Source of the DNA: Psychrosphaera algicola
GTDB taxonomy: Bacteria > Pseudomonadota > Gammaproteobacteria > Enterobacterales > Alteromonadaceae
Length of the DNA stretch: 64,000 nt
Reading direction: 5' to 3'
Assembly (NCBI RefSeq): GCF_028401425.1
Contig: NZ_JAQOMS010000002.1
Span: 4,092,001 to 4,156,000 of the forward strand
The position numbers and the translations under genes were made by a program. The notes beneath the pieces are model-generated. The model was not told the origin of the DNA and made no database searches. It saw only the letters and a list, made by a program, of their open reading frames with translations. This document shows, in pieces, positions 1 to 9,888 of the stretch. Positions within the stretch are counted from its first letter, which is position 1. Each line of letters begins with the position of its first letter.

Positions 1-1
1 A

Positions 2-190
2 GATTATTTGGCGAATGTAAATCCAAAGGCAATCTTGCAATACTTATCAGACCGTGGAAGTGTCGACGGCGTAACAAAGCAAAATACATTAACCGAAGAT
101 AGTTTAAGTTACACAGAAGGGTTGTCGGTGATAGCTGACATTCGCGCCTTATGTGGCAATATTGAAAATAAAGCTCAGGAAACAATATGA
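2..190 (+). CDS. C-terminal end of an unidentified protein (partial at window edge)
   Basis: The frame is open from the left edge of the window, so only about the last 62 residues are visible. I do not recognise the family: the piece is hydrophilic, with no signal peptide or obvious motif. Its TGA stop overlaps the ATG of the following aminotransferase (ATGA), which indicates translational coupling. The two products therefore probably work in the same pathway, perhaps D-amino acid metabolism; that is inference from context only. Confidence 0.6.
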   Translation, partial: DYLANVNPKAILQYLSDRGSVDGVTKQNTLTEDSLSYTEGLSVIADIRALCGNIENKAQETI

Positions 191-1057
191 ATATCGTATT
201 TTTAAATGGTGAATATATGGCGCCAAGCGAAGCAAAAATATCCCCGATGGATCGTGGCTTTTTGTTTGGCGATGGCATTTACGAAGTTATCCCGAGTTAC
301 GGTGGTAAGTTTGTTGGTCTGGAATTGCATTTACAACGCATGTTCCAAGGATTAGCGCATATTGATTTGGAGCACCATTTCACTATTGAAGAGTTTAATG
401 GCATTTGTGAACACTTGGCAATGCAAAATGGCGCTGGCAACTTAGGGATCTATATTCAAATATCTCGAGGCACTTCACCTGTTCGCCAGCACGGATTTAC
501 GGATGACTTAGTACCAACCGTATTTGCGTATGCTTTCGAAATTCCGCCAATGCCAGATGCAGATGATAAAAATCGTCATTTTTATAAAGTGAATACGCAA
601 GTTGATGCGCGTTGGCAAAAACGTCATATAAAATCGACGTCTTTATTAGGCAACGTTTTACATTATCAAAATAGTAAAGACGCTGGATTTGACGAAACGT
701 TGTTATTTAACGATGCAAATGAGCTTACCGAAGCGGCTGCTTGTAATGTCTTTATTGTAAAAGACAATGTTATCTATACACCATTGCTTGATAACCAAAA
801 GCTTCCTGAGTATAACCCGCGCAATGATCATTAATATTGTTAAACAATATAGTGATATTTCATTGGTTGAAGGCGTTATTACCCGTTCAGAAGTAGAAGC
901 TGCGGATGAAATTTGGATAACAAGCTCGTCAAAACAAATTGCGCCAGTTTGTCAGCTTGACTCAGCACCAGTTGGCAATGGCAGCGATTATCCGGTTTGG
1001 TATCAAGTACAGACGTTGTTTTCGCAGCATATGTTTGACGATACAAGTGTAAGTTAG
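187..1057 (+). CDS. dat: D-amino-acid aminotransferase, class IV PLP enzyme (frameshifted)
   Basis: Fold-type IV PLP aminotransferase, probably D-alanine/D-amino acid transaminase. The N-terminal part (MNIVFLNGEYM, then SPMDRGFLFGDGIYEVIP) carries the family's conserved DRGFLFGDGIYE segment. The likely Schiff-base lysine lies in RHIKSTSLLGNVL and the PLP-binding stretch in LTEAAACNVFIV. At about 805 the frame shifts by one base. The second frame continues with SITRAMII, VEGVIT and DEIWITSSSKQIAPV, all expected for the C-terminal half, and ends at 1057. The joined protein is about 290 residues, normal for the family. The break is probably a sequencing error, although unlike most others here it is not at an obvious homopolymer. 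The gene is coupled to the upstream partial gene by an ATGA overlap. Confidence 0.88.
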
Positions 1058-1110
1058 GTGTAGTAACACGGTATTTTAAGGAAAAACGTCATTCCAATTA
1101 AACGGAATGG

Positions 1111-1583
1111 CGTCATCCCAAAAGAGCCACAGCGATATTAGGGATCTCCAACCAAGTGCAGAGGAAGTTCATAATTCGCCCTAAATTGACTCATAATTTC
1201 AGAACAAAAACGTCATTCCAAAAGAGCCTAAGCGATATTTGGAACCTCCAACCAAGTGCAGAGGAATGTCATATTTCGCCCTAAATTGACTCATAATTTC
1301 AGAACAAAAAACGTCATTCCAAAAGAGCCTAAGCGATATTTGGGATCTCCAACCAAGTGCAGAGGAAGTCCATAATTCGCCCTAAATTGACTCATAATTT
1401 CAGAACAAAAAACGTCATTCCAAAAGAGCCTAAGCGATATTTGGAACCTCCAACCGAGTGCAGAGGAATGTCATATTTCGCCCTAAATTGACTCATAATT
1501 TCAGAACAAAAAACGTCATTCCAAAAGAGCCTAAGCGATATTTGGAACCTCCAACCGATTGCAGAGGAAGTTCATAATTCGCC
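1111..1583. repeat. Tandem array of about 101-bp repeats (five units)
   Basis: Units begin at about 1111, 1211, 1312, 1413 and 1514, a period of 100-101 bp. Each carries a cgtcattccaaaagagcc start, a gatctccaacc-type segment, gtgcagaggaa, then tcgccctaaattgactcat and a run of A before the next unit. Units differ by a few substitutions. The fifth unit runs into a different GC-richer segment. No coding potential is convincing. A small inverted repeat (cattcc/ggaatg, about 1090-1109) precedes the array and may terminate the aminotransferase transcript. Confidence 0.9.
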
Positions 1584-1672
1584 TTGCAGGCTGCGGCTTT
1601 CTTTGCCCTGCGGGCGGCTATTTCGCCTAAAGGCGAGTCACTTTTCTCAACAGCTAGAAAAGTAACCAAAGA

Positions 1673-1884
1673 GCCGCTTTCGGCCAAATCCCTAATCCTT
1701 AATTGATATTTATATTATCGTCGAAGACGGAATGTACGCACATCCCTATGCACATTCCTTGCAACGGCGTCCCTGCCGTTCACTTCGAGATATAAATCTC
1801 AACTAAGGGGGATTTAGACGAAGTAATCTGTAGCCTGAACTTTAAGTGTAATAGTACGTTGTTTTGAATAAAACCGTCATCCCT
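1673..1884. repeat. 210-bp direct repeat, copy 1
   Basis: This segment is nearly identical to 2192-2402. It starts with gccgctttcg, passes through an AT-rich stretch and ends near ataaaaccgtcatcc. The GC-richer stretch just upstream (about 1575-1622) is also duplicated (about 2085-2130), but the bases between differ. The segment between the two copies contains more 101-bp units. There is no transposase-like frame, so this looks like a non-autonomous intergenic repeat family. Confidence 0.85.
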
Positions 1885-1924
1885 AATAAACAGAAAAAAC
1901 CGTCATCCCCTAGCTTGTAATATG

Positions 1925-2085
1925 AGTCGAGCCTAAGCGATATTTGGGATCTCCAACCGAGTGCAGAGGAATGTCATATTTCGCCCTAAATTGACTCATA
2001 ATTTCAGAACAAAAAAACGTCATTCCAAAAGAGCCTAAGCGATATTTGGGATCTCCAACCAAGTGCAGAGGAATGTCATATTTCG
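1925..2085. repeat. Two further units of the 101-bp repeat
   Basis: Two more units, starting near 1925 (partial 5' end) and at 2018, separate the two 210-bp copies. They share the gatctccaacc and gtgcagaggaatg segments of the main array, and the second unit again runs into the GC-richer segment. Confidence 0.8.
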
Positions 2086-2191
2086 CCTTGCAGGCTGCGC
2101 CTTTCTTTGCCCTGCGGGCGGCTATTTCGACTGCGTCGACCATACTTTTGCAACAGCCGCTCTTTGTATCTAAGATCATGTAGGCAAAAAG

Positions 2192-2402
2192 GCCGCTTTC
2201 GACCAAATCCCTAATCCTTAATTGATATTTATATTATCGTCGAAGACGGAATGTACGCACATCCCTATGCACATTCCTTGCAACGGCGTCCCTGCCGTTC
2301 ACTTCGAGATATAAATCTCAACTAAGGGGATTTAGACGAAGTAATCTGTAGCCTGAACTTTAAGTGTAATAGTACGTTGTTTTGAATAAAACCGTCATCC
2401 CC
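2192..2402. repeat. 210-bp direct repeat, copy 2
   Basis: Second copy of the segment at 1673-1884, with only scattered differences, for example one fewer G in the run before atttagacgaag. It has the same orientation and is again flanked by 101-bp-type units on both sides. Confidence 0.85.
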
Positions 2403-2415
2403 TAGCTTGTAATAT

Positions 2416-2562
2416 GAGTCGAGTCACAGCGATATTAGGGATCTCCAACCAAGTGCAGAGGAAGTTCATGATTCACATTAAATTGGCTCATAATTTCAGA
2501 ACAAAAAACTTCATCCCAAAAGAGCCACAGCGATATTAGGGATCTCCAACCGAGTGCAGAGG
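2416..2562. repeat. Two diverged units of the 101-bp repeat at the array end
   Basis: Two units carrying the agccacagcgatattag variant, also seen in the very first unit of the array, close the repeat block about 150 bp before the next gene. The remaining bases up to 2709 show no structure I can name. Confidence 0.75.
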
Positions 2563-2709
2563 AAGTAATAAAATCAGCGACTCTGACCCCACTGGTCGGT
2601 TTTATTAACGTTGGTAAGTGGCAATGAATTAAATAATTTGCTACTAATATAATCATTGTTAAAAGAGGAAAGTTTCCTCTGTTTAAGCTGTCATACAGCA
2701 TGAGAGTAA

Positions 2710-3033
2710 ATGGACATAAAAGAGTATATTGAATGTTTCGACGAAATTTCCCACTTAAGTAGGGATAAACAGTTTACCGTGCTTGAAAAGGCTCGAGACG
2801 AAATTCAATCAAACACTTCATTACCTAGTTTTGCATTTATTGCGTTTATTGTGCGAGTCAGTTTTATCTTTTTATTCTTAGGTGCCAATTATTTCCTCTG
2901 GGAGCTTTCGATTTTGAAATTTGTTGTTTCGGTGCTGTTAGGCTTACTATTTGCCAGAGTTCTTGTTTCTGAAATTAATAGCCGTTTAATGCTGAGAGGA
3001 CTTAAACGAGTACTGCGCAAAAACACCGATTAA
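2710..3033 (+). CDS. Small hypothetical membrane protein
   Basis: A 107-residue protein I do not recognise. Residues 1-37 are hydrophilic and predicted cytoplasmic. Two hydrophobic segments follow, about residues 40-61 (FAFIAFIVRVSFIFLFLGAN) and about 66-85 (ILKFVVSVLLGLLFARVL), and the tail is strongly basic (RLMLRGLKRVLRKN). A two-helix inner-membrane protein with a positive C-terminus is the simplest reading. It lies 20 bp upstream of the methyltransferase gene on the same strand and may be co-transcribed with it. Confidence 0.6.
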   Translation: MDIKEYIECFDEISHLSRDKQFTVLEKARDEIQSNTSLPSFAFIAFIVRVSFIFLFLGANYFLWELSILKFVVSVLLGLLFARVLVSEINSRLMLRGLKRVLRKNTD

Positions 3034-3052
3034 CGACTAAATTGGTATACGG

Positions 3053-3832
3053 ATGAAAATGGATTATTTGAGTATAAATAAACAAGCGTGGGACAGAAGA
3101 ACGAAGGTTCATGTTGAGTCTGAGTTTTATGACGTTGCGTCATTTAAAAATGGGAAATGCTCGTTAAATCCAGTTGAGTTGAATCAAGTTGGAAATGTAC
3201 AAGGAAAATCGCTACTTCATCTACAATGTCATTTTGGTCAGGATACCTTGTCATGGGCGCGCTTGGGGGCGGAAGTTACTGGTGTAGATTTATCTGCTGA
3301 TGCAATCGAGCAGGCAAACTTTTTGAAGCAATCGTTGGGCCTAACAGCCAATTTTATAGAAAATGACGTTGTTCAATTCGGTCGTGAAAACTCCCAACAA
3401 TTTGATATCGTATTTACGTCATACGGTGTGCTGTGCTGGTTATCCAATTTAACGGATTGGGCGCAAATAATTTATAGTTCATTAAAACCCGGTGGTGAGT
3501 TTCACCTAGTTGAGTTTCATGCTTTTAATGACTTGTTGTCGGGTTATTCTTATTTCCCTAATGATGCGCCTGATATCGAAGAAGAAGGTACTTATACCGA
3601 AAACTGCGATGGTAGTCGCTCAACCATTGTGACCTGGCCGCATTCCATTAGTGAAGTTATCAATGCTTTAATAGTTGCGGGATTAACAATTGAGTCTTTC
3701 TCTGAATACCCTTTTAGCCCTTATAAATGCTTTGATGGCTTAGAGTTAGTACCAGATTTAGGGTATCAAATGTTGCATAAGGGTCAGCAGGTTCCATTAT
3801 TGTATTCAATTAAAGCAAGAAAAACCGGATAA
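3053..3832 (+). CDS. Class I SAM-dependent methyltransferase
   Basis: A 259-residue Rossmann-type methyltransferase. Motif I is visible as LLHLQCHFGQDTLSWARLGA, followed by the acidic ribose-binding region VTGVDLSADAIEQA. Motif II/III-like IENDV and FDIVFTSYGVLCWLSNL come next, then LKPGGEFHLVEFHAF, the usual post-motif strand and helix. The substrate cannot be read from sequence. Either of two in-frame ATGs (3053 or 3059) could start it. It stands alone apart from the small membrane protein 20 bp upstream. Confidence 0.85.
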   Translation: MKMDYLSINKQAWDRRTKVHVESEFYDVASFKNGKCSLNPVELNQVGNVQGKSLLHLQCHFGQDTLSWARLGAEVTGVDLSADAIEQANFLKQSLGLTANFIENDVVQFGRENSQQFDIVFTSYGVLCWLSNLTDWAQIIYSSLKPGGEFHLVEFHAFNDLLSGYSYFPNDAPDIEEEGTYTENCDGSRSTIVTWPHSISEVINALIVAGLTIESFSEYPFSPYKCFDGLELVPDLGYQMLHKGQQVPLLYSIKARKTG

Positions 3833-4003
3833 AAAACTGTCTGTGAAAGCGACTCACTATCTGCACTACTAGTTATTTTTATATTGCCGACGGCCGGTTA
3901 AGTCGGTTACTAAAAAACGAGTTGTGAGCTTTGCGACATACACTAATTTTAGACGGCGATAATAAGCCCTTAAGGGCGATTTCAGTTGTTCACGAGGATT
4001 ATA

Positions 4004-4279
4004 GTGTCAAATATTAACGTTGTATTAATTATTACAGTGGCTACATTTTTTAGCGTGGTTACAAGCGCTTCACCAACATCTAATGAGTTTGTGCCTTGCA
4101 ATAAATTAGCTGTGGCCACGTTGCAACAATGTTTAGATAATGATGCCGACCGCTGCTGGTTTAAATCAAAAACTAAATATAAGTCATGTCGAATAGAAGT
4201 GATTGAAAATCATGTTACTGACGCTGAAAAAATAACAGCGGAGAAACAACAAATAGATGACATTAAGAAAAATATTTAA
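4004..4279 (+). CDS. Small secreted four-cysteine protein, unknown function
   Basis: I place the start at GTG 4004 because a GAGGA ribosome binding site lies about 6 bases upstream. The TTG at 3986 is in frame but has no such site. The product is 91 residues. The first ~23 residues (VVLIITVATFFSVVTSASP) look like a signal peptide, and the mature part has four cysteines (PCNKL, QQCLD, DRCWF, KSCRI) that could form two disulfides in the periplasm. The tail is a charged helix. I recognise no family. The neighbours give no functional hint. Confidence 0.5.
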   Translation: MSNINVVLIITVATFFSVVTSASPTSNEFVPCNKLAVATLQQCLDNDADRCWFKSKTKYKSCRIEVIENHVTDAEKITAEKQQIDDIKKNI

Positions 4280-4454
4280 TGAAGCCGGTGGGGACGAGCT
4301 CTTCGACAATACTTGGTAAGTGAATATCTAATTGTGTTTATCTGGACATTCATGTGTTTACAAATGTTGAAATACCCTAAAATAATTTGGTTTTTTACTT
4401 GAGGGCAATCAAGGTTTGTGTTGTTGGTTTAACTATTATGGCTTAAATATACCG

Positions 4455-5543
4455 CTAGATAGCGGGATTGTAATCTGTTTGAAGACCCAGATATTTAGGG
4501 CCAAATACATTAAGACCTTTCTCTGTTGTGAATTCTTTTGGGGCCGGCAGAATAACAATTGCTACATTCATACCATTGACAAAGTTAGGGTTGGTAACGG
4601 GTTCTAATTTGTCCATGTCTAGGCAGCAAATTAAGTCTGGAATAGTGACATCAATTTTGCCATCAAGTGTTGCCGATAAGTTTTCGTTTTTAACATTAAC
4701 CCGATATTGCCTACCTGCAAACTCACCTTCGCCAGCGATGTTAAATGAGCCAATTGTAAAGCCTTCGATAGTACTAAATTCGAAGTCAGTTACTACCCCT
4801 CTAAAGCGTACTATTCCCTTACCAAATTCAGCGACGCGTGTCGCAATGTCTATGTTTTGCTCTTTGGCATATCGGTAGGCTTCGCCAATAGCCAAAGCTT
4901 TTGAAATTGTCCCCTTGATTACAGCATGTTTCATAATTGAAACCGGTAGGGCGTGATCGATAGCGGCTATGTCGTTACGACTAACCATAGCTAACGCACG
5001 GACAATGCTTTCAGCCCTTTGATCATCTATTACATTTTCGCAAATAAAACATTCACCAAATTCGTTTGCTGTAATAATTGGTGCGGCTGGTAAATTGTTT
5101 AGGTAATAAGTTGAATGTGTGATTTCAGGTACGGCCCTTCCAGCAGGATCTGCGTCCACTATCACGCCATCTATCATCGCAGCCAGATAAAATGATATTG
5201 CCGTATTGGAGCCACCTAACTCGCAGCAAATAGTGCCGTGAAACTGAGCACCTGTGTATTCCTGCAATCGTTTAAATGCAGTCATAATCGGTGGTTGCTT
5301 CGACTGGGGTAAACCTTGGTATGTATCATCTTGCTCAATCGCTAGTGCGCCTAACATATAAGGCGTACAAAGCATTTTGTCATCGTCTAACTGATCAATG
5401 TCGACAAGTTTGAACTCTTTTCCAGCGGCAAGTGCTTTTTCAATAAACTCAAAACCTTCAGCAAGTTCACCACCACCACCAGTGCCTAATATTGCACAGC
5501 CATAGAGGATGTCTGATATTTGTTGTCTGTTAAGATTTTTCAT
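4455..5543 (-). CDS. DUF917 family protein (hydantoinase-like)
   Basis: A 362-residue DUF917 protein. Near the start are CAILGTGGGGELAEG, the glycine-rich signature of the family, and then VDIDQLDDDKMLCTPYMLGA. Family members are linked to turnover of hydantoin or thiohydantoin-like cyclic compounds and are usually encoded next to permeases. Here an NCS1-type permease and a TonB receptor lie just upstream on the same strand, with a divergent Lrp/AsnC regulator beyond. I infer a role in breakdown of an imported N-heterocycle; the actual substrate is not visible. Confidence 0.85.
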   Translation of the reverse strand: MKNLNRQQISDILYGCAILGTGGGGELAEGFEFIEKALAAGKEFKLVDIDQLDDDKMLCTPYMLGALAIEQDDTYQGLPQSKQPPIMTAFKRLQEYTGAQFHGTICCELGGSNTAISFYLAAMIDGVIVDADPAGRAVPEITHSTYYLNNLPAAPIITANEFGECFICENVIDDQRAESIVRALAMVSRNDIAAIDHALPVSIMKHAVIKGTISKALAIGEAYRYAKEQNIDIATRVAEFGKGIVRFRGVVTDFEFSTIEGFTIGSFNIAGEGEFAGRQYRVNVKNENLSATLDGKIDVTIPDLICCLDMDKLEPVTNPNFVNGMNVAIVILPAPKEFTTEKGLNVFGPKYLGLQTDYNPAI

Positions 5544-5662
5544 ATAACTCAGCTTATAAATTCTTAAATTGACAATATTCTACATAGCGCGAAAAAATTA
5601 AATGTTTGAAAATACGACATTGCACAAACGAAAATTTTTACTATTCACGTACTATAAAAACA

Positions 5663-6939
5663 TTAATTAGTTTGATGATTAAATTGGCATAAGAACCAGT
5701 AAACACCTGCCGAAATAACAAAGGCGTCAATTGCTTCAACACCGGAAAAACTTATCCCACTTTGGTTTGATAAATAGGTCGCGACTACGCCAAACATCCA
5801 AGCCGTAATTGCCGAAACGTTGAAGTCTTTTATGTCGGAAAGCTTTTCAATCTTATAAATACGTTTTTGATTTATGATAAAAAGTCAACCACATAGATAG
5901 CGGCGACTGGGGTAAATATGATGGCTAAACTGAACAAAAAGTCTGTGAATGAATCTAGTAGATTTAGAGTTGACGCTGCGGTTCCAAATAGACCGGCAAT
6001 AACAACCAGTTTACGTTCGGCAATTTTGGTAAACACAGAACTTAATCCTAGGCCAATACTGTATAAATTAACAACATTGGTGACCCAGCTAGAGATAATG
6101 AGCAACGTAAATGCAAAAAATCCTAAACCTAAAGTGAGCATGACATTGAGTACGTCAGATTCCATTAATAAGATCCCTGACATCGCTGAAACAATATATA
6201 CAAAGCTGCTTAGTCCAAGAAAAGGAAGAAAAGAAGAAATCGCCGTGTCTTTGTTTGTTTTGGCAAACCGTGTAAAGTCTGGCATCAAAACAACGCTGAC
6301 AATAAAACTTCCCACGACCGCTGAAACGGCTTCGCCAAAACTAAGTTCATAGGGAATGAAAGTTGAAGTACTTGTTGGTCCTTGCCAAGTTAAGGTTTGA
6401 TACAACATAAACACTAAAATTAAGGCTAGGATAGGCACAAATAAATTGGAGACTTTTTCGAGTAAAGTAAAACCCCAAATTGTGGTAATGGTAATGACGA
6501 TACCTAAGCAAATCTCTAACAACCAAACGGGCGGGGAAAGATCAAACTCCTGTTGTAACAGGGCTAAACTTACTTCACTAAAGAGGTCAATGTTTACGCC
6601 ATACCACCCAAGTAAAGATAGAACAAAAGCAAAAGAAATTAAATTGGCTCCCTTTATGCCAAATACAAACTTCATTGTCATATAAGAGGTTATTCGGTTA
6701 TAGCGGCCAACTAACCCGGTGACATAACCTAATATTGATAAGATAAAGCCACCAAGAATGAAGACCATAAGACTGTCTTTAAATCCTAATGAGGTGCCTA
6801 TTTCTAACCCTGTTATTAAACCGGGAACTGCAAATGCCAAATTACCGTTAATCATACCAATGCCGACACCTCCAACTGTTTTATTTAGTGGAACCGGCGT
6901 CGTTGTATAATTTTGAATTACGTCATCGTGTTTTGCCAT
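5663..6939 (-). CDS. NCS1/CodB-type cytosine permease family transporter (frameshifted)
   Basis: Inner-membrane permease of the NCS1 family. The N-terminus (TPVPLNKTVGGVGIGMINGNLAFAVPG) and GFKDSLMVFILGGF match the cytosine permease pattern, and at least ten hydrophobic segments follow. The first frame stops at 5872 after VAAIYVVDFLS. A one-base shift near 5875 restores FIINQKRIYKIEKL and a final pair of hydrophobic segments ending ...LCQFNHQTN at 5663. The joined length of about 425 residues is normal for the family, so the break is probably an error in a T/A run. It sits between the TonB receptor (62 bp upstream) and the DUF917 gene (119 bp downstream), a probable operon. Confidence 0.87.
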
Positions 6940-7001
6940 TTGGCCAACTTATTAATTTAAAGTCCCCATAAGAGGACTTAAGTTTTCGTTAAAGTTCTTA
7001 G

Positions 7002-9143
7002 TTAAAAGCTATAGCTGGCTTCCATTACGATACTTCTAGGTTTGTTCGGTTGACGCGCTAAATCAGTCACACCATCGGCAAACAAAAAGATATCTTCAAT
7101 AGTACGTTCATCAGTTAAGTTCTTTGCTGCTAATTTTATTGTCCATGAATCTGAACGAATACCAATTGAAGCATTAACAAACTGATCCGAAGATGACGTT
7201 ACATCCGGCATCTCGATATCGAACGACTTAGGGCCTTCACCATAAAAGTTGCCGTGAGCAAAAAGCTGCCAATTGGCATTCAGCTCGGTTTCATAGTCAG
7301 CTGAAAAAGAAAAGTTATAATCAGCCACATAAACCTGAGAGTATCCCTCTAATTCAGGACGGTCTGAAAATTCAACAATTTCCGAATTAACCTTACCTAA
7401 ACTGGCTCGTAAATTTAAGTTCTGGCTAACTTTATATCCAAGTTCAAACTCAAATCCAGACGTTTCTACGGTGTCGATACCCAAGTTTTCTAAGGTGAAG
7501 GTATCAACATTAAACTGAGTAATTTGAGCATCTGACTGTGCGATGAAAAATGCCGCGCCGTTAATTGTCAATCCGTCAAATATAGTAGATTTGAACCCCG
7601 CCTCGTAGCTGTCGGAAACTTCTTTATCAAATGTTCGGCTAATCCCTTCGGCAGGCTCATTAAAGCCGCCACTTCTAAAACCTTTTGAGTAACCAGTATA
7701 AATGAGTACGTCTTTTTGTAGTTGATAACCAATTGTTATTTTAGGTTGCCATTGCGCAAAACTTTTTTCTGCAAAAGTATCTGCTTGGTAGTTCGGATCG
7801 TACGATTGACGGTCGTCTTGGTCAAAACGCAGAGCACCAGTGAGCTCCAGTTTGTCGGTAATGTCGTAGTTAATTTGACCCGCGATACCGTATGCTTTGC
7901 TTGAATTAATATCGGCAATTGTTAAGTAAATTTGGTCGGCTGGAAAATCAGCAGCAAACAGAGATACATCGCCCTCAAAGTCATCATAAAAATTGACGGT
8001 ATTGTCGCGTTCTCGATCTTGATAAAAAGCAGCGACAGACCAGCGAAGTTGTTTATCATTGTTTGATGTAAAACGAGATTCTAAGGTCGTTGATTCAACC
8101 TTAAAATGGCCTCCGGTTGCAAATGGCGCTCGGAACCAATCAGGTTCGTCAATATAGGTAGGATCTGCTGAATAGTCACCATCGTAAAAATGTTCATCAT
8201 CAGATGAATTGTAAGCGGCAATAATTTCGAAGGTACCGAGTTCGAACTCTTTATTTAATTTGGCGCTAAATTCAGTCACATCACGTTCGTCAATATTGTT
8301 AACGTTTTGTGAAGTCTCAATATCAAAATCTTCTTTGTTGTGCTCCGAGACATTTTGATAATAGGCAAATCCAGCTTCGGTTGTGGTGTAGCGTCCTTGA
8401 AGGCTTATTTCACTGCCATACAATCCTTCAAATTGTACTTTACCAAATACCCCTGTCTCTTCTAGAAAGTCGCTTTCTTTATTTAGGAAAGTATTTTTAA
8501 TCTGTCCATCCGTGCCCTTTGTATATGCACCAACCCTAAAATAACCATCAGTATCTTTAGTTAAGCCACCAGAAATTGTCGTCCCTAAATGATATGAACC
8601 CGCATTACCAATTGAGGCTTTAACATTGCCTTCCAATTCGTCATAGCCATCTTTTGTGGTGATCAAAATCGCCCCACCGACAGCTCCACGTCCATATAAA
8701 GCGCCTTGAGCACCACGCATGACTTCAATGCGTTCAATATCCACCATTTCTTGGTTAATAAATTCAATATCAGAGGCCGTTATACCGTCGACTACATAAG
8801 CAATCGGAGGATCGCCAACTTGAGGAGTCACTAGCCCGCGAATCGTTATTCGAGACAAGCCAGGTCTAAAGTTGTCTAGTTGACCTAAGTTAGGCGTCAA
8901 ATTTGCAATATCACTAAAGTTTTTAATATTAGCATTTTCAATTGTGTTGCCTGAAATTGCGGTGATTGAATCCGGTACGCTTTGAATGGTTTCAACGCGT
9001 CCACGAGCTGTTACTGTAATCTTCTCAATATCTTGCTCAACAGAGGTTTCTTGTCCCTGAGCTAATGCGGTGGTTGATATTGAAAAACTAACAGAAGCGG
9101 CAAGTAGTGAAAGGCGATAGTTATTATTCATGTTCATTTCCAA
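7002..9143 (-). CDS. TonB-dependent outer-membrane receptor
   Basis: A 713-residue receptor with a signal peptide (LAASVSFSISTTALAQ) and a TonB-box-like EKITVTARGR. The plug domain covers roughly residues 45-150 (SVPDSITAISGNTIE, LRGAQGALYGRGAVGGAI-type motif) and a 22-strand barrel ends with a terminal Phe (MEASYSF). Unlike many neighbours it is intact. The next two genes on the strand encode an NCS1 permease and a DUF917 protein, so it probably brings the same small molecule across the outer membrane. The 183-bp gap to the divergent Lrp-type gene should hold the operon promoter. Confidence 0.92.
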   Translation of the reverse strand: MEMNMNNNYRLSLLAASVSFSISTTALAQGQETSVEQDIEKITVTARGRVETIQSVPDSITAISGNTIENANIKNFSDIANLTPNLGQLDNFRPGLSRITIRGLVTPQVGDPPIAYVVDGITASDIEFINQEMVDIERIEVMRGAQGALYGRGAVGGAILITTKDGYDELEGNVKASIGNAGSYHLGTTISGGLTKDTDGYFRVGAYTKGTDGQIKNTFLNKESDFLEETGVFGKVQFEGLYGSEISLQGRYTTTEAGFAYYQNVSEHNKEDFDIETSQNVNNIDERDVTEFSAKLNKEFELGTFEIIAAYNSSDDEHFYDGDYSADPTYIDEPDWFRAPFATGGHFKVESTTLESRFTSNNDKQLRWSVAAFYQDRERDNTVNFYDDFEGDVSLFAADFPADQIYLTIADINSSKAYGIAGQINYDITDKLELTGALRFDQDDRQSYDPNYQADTFAEKSFAQWQPKITIGYQLQKDVLIYTGYSKGFRSGGFNEPAEGISRTFDKEVSDSYEAGFKSTIFDGLTINGAAFFIAQSDAQITQFNVDTFTLENLGIDTVETSGFEFELGYKVSQNLNLRASLGKVNSEIVEFSDRPELEGYSQVYVADYNFSFSADYETELNANWQLFAHGNFYGEGPKSFDIEMPDVTSSSDQFVNASIGIRSDSWTIKLAAKNLTDERTIEDIFLFADGVTDLARQPNKPRSIVMEASYSF

Positions 9144-9326
9144 CTTAAGGCTGATTACTTGTGGTTATTTTTTATCTAATTAGTATTAAACGCCTTATTC
9201 ACAAAATAATATTTTGTATTGCCCACTAATTCTGTACATTATTTAGCGCCTATTACGCTACAGCTACAAAAAATTGCCATTTAAGCTGATACCATCTCGT
9301 CCTTACCATATGGAATAAGCAAACTT

Positions 9327-9827
9327 ATGAAAAAATCTATTAAAATAGATACGTATAATAAAAAGATTTTGGCGACCTTGCATTTGCAAGCTGATTTAAC
9401 CAATGTTGAATTAGCTGAAATCGTTAATTTGTCTCCTAGCGCTTGTTTTCAAAGAGTTAAATCTCTAAAAGAAGCGGGGTACTTCAGAACTTTTCATGCT
9501 GACGTCGACTTAGACCAAATTTGTGAACATATATTGGCCTATATAGAATTTACTTTAGACGATAATAGCGCGCCACAAATCCGAAGGTTTACTTCTGAAC
9601 TTGAACAAATACCAGAAATTATGGACTGCATGCAATTAAGTGGAGATGTTGATTTTATCTCACTAAGTTGCTTTCCAAACCTTAAGGCGCTCAATGATAC
9701 GTGCAATGTATTATCGGAAAATAGTTCTCTTTGTATTAAACGAATAAAAACGAGAATTGTTTTAGAAAGAACAAAATGGTTTTTAGGATACCCGTTGGAA
9801 AAGCTCAAGTGGTTAGATGAACATTAA
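9327..9827 (+). CDS. Lrp/AsnC family transcriptional regulator
   Basis: A 166-residue protein with an N-terminal winged helix-turn-helix (ILATLHLQADLTNVELAEIV, LSPSACFQRVKSLKEAGYF), then an AsnC-type RAM effector domain (ILAYIEFTLD, IPEIMDCMQLSGDVDFISL). It is slightly longer than E. coli AsnC. It is transcribed away from the TonB receptor, permease and DUF917 genes and is the obvious candidate for their regulator, responding to an amino acid or a related catabolite. That assignment is inferred from the divergent arrangement. Confidence 0.9.
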   Translation: MKKSIKIDTYNKKILATLHLQADLTNVELAEIVNLSPSACFQRVKSLKEAGYFRTFHADVDLDQICEHILAYIEFTLDDNSAPQIRRFTSELEQIPEIMDCMQLSGDVDFISLSCFPNLKALNDTCNVLSENSSLCIKRIKTRIVLERTKWFLGYPLEKLKWLDEH

Positions 9828-9888
9828 GCCCATTTGAGTTGTGCAAACGCCGCAGCGTTAACGACTTCAAAAATAATGAGTTTAAATA

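Noticed and set aside
187..1057. Programmed frameshift in the aminotransferase
   Set aside because: No slippery sequence at the break and no known precedent in the family; an error is simpler.
1111..1583. CRISPR array
   Set aside because: The whole 101-bp unit repeats, with no short repeat plus unique spacer pattern and no cas genes.
1493..2701. Minus-strand open frames in the repeat block sharing EIAARRAKK
   Set aside because: They are translations of the repeats themselves; the shared peptide comes from the duplicated GC-rich segment and there is no start or binding site.
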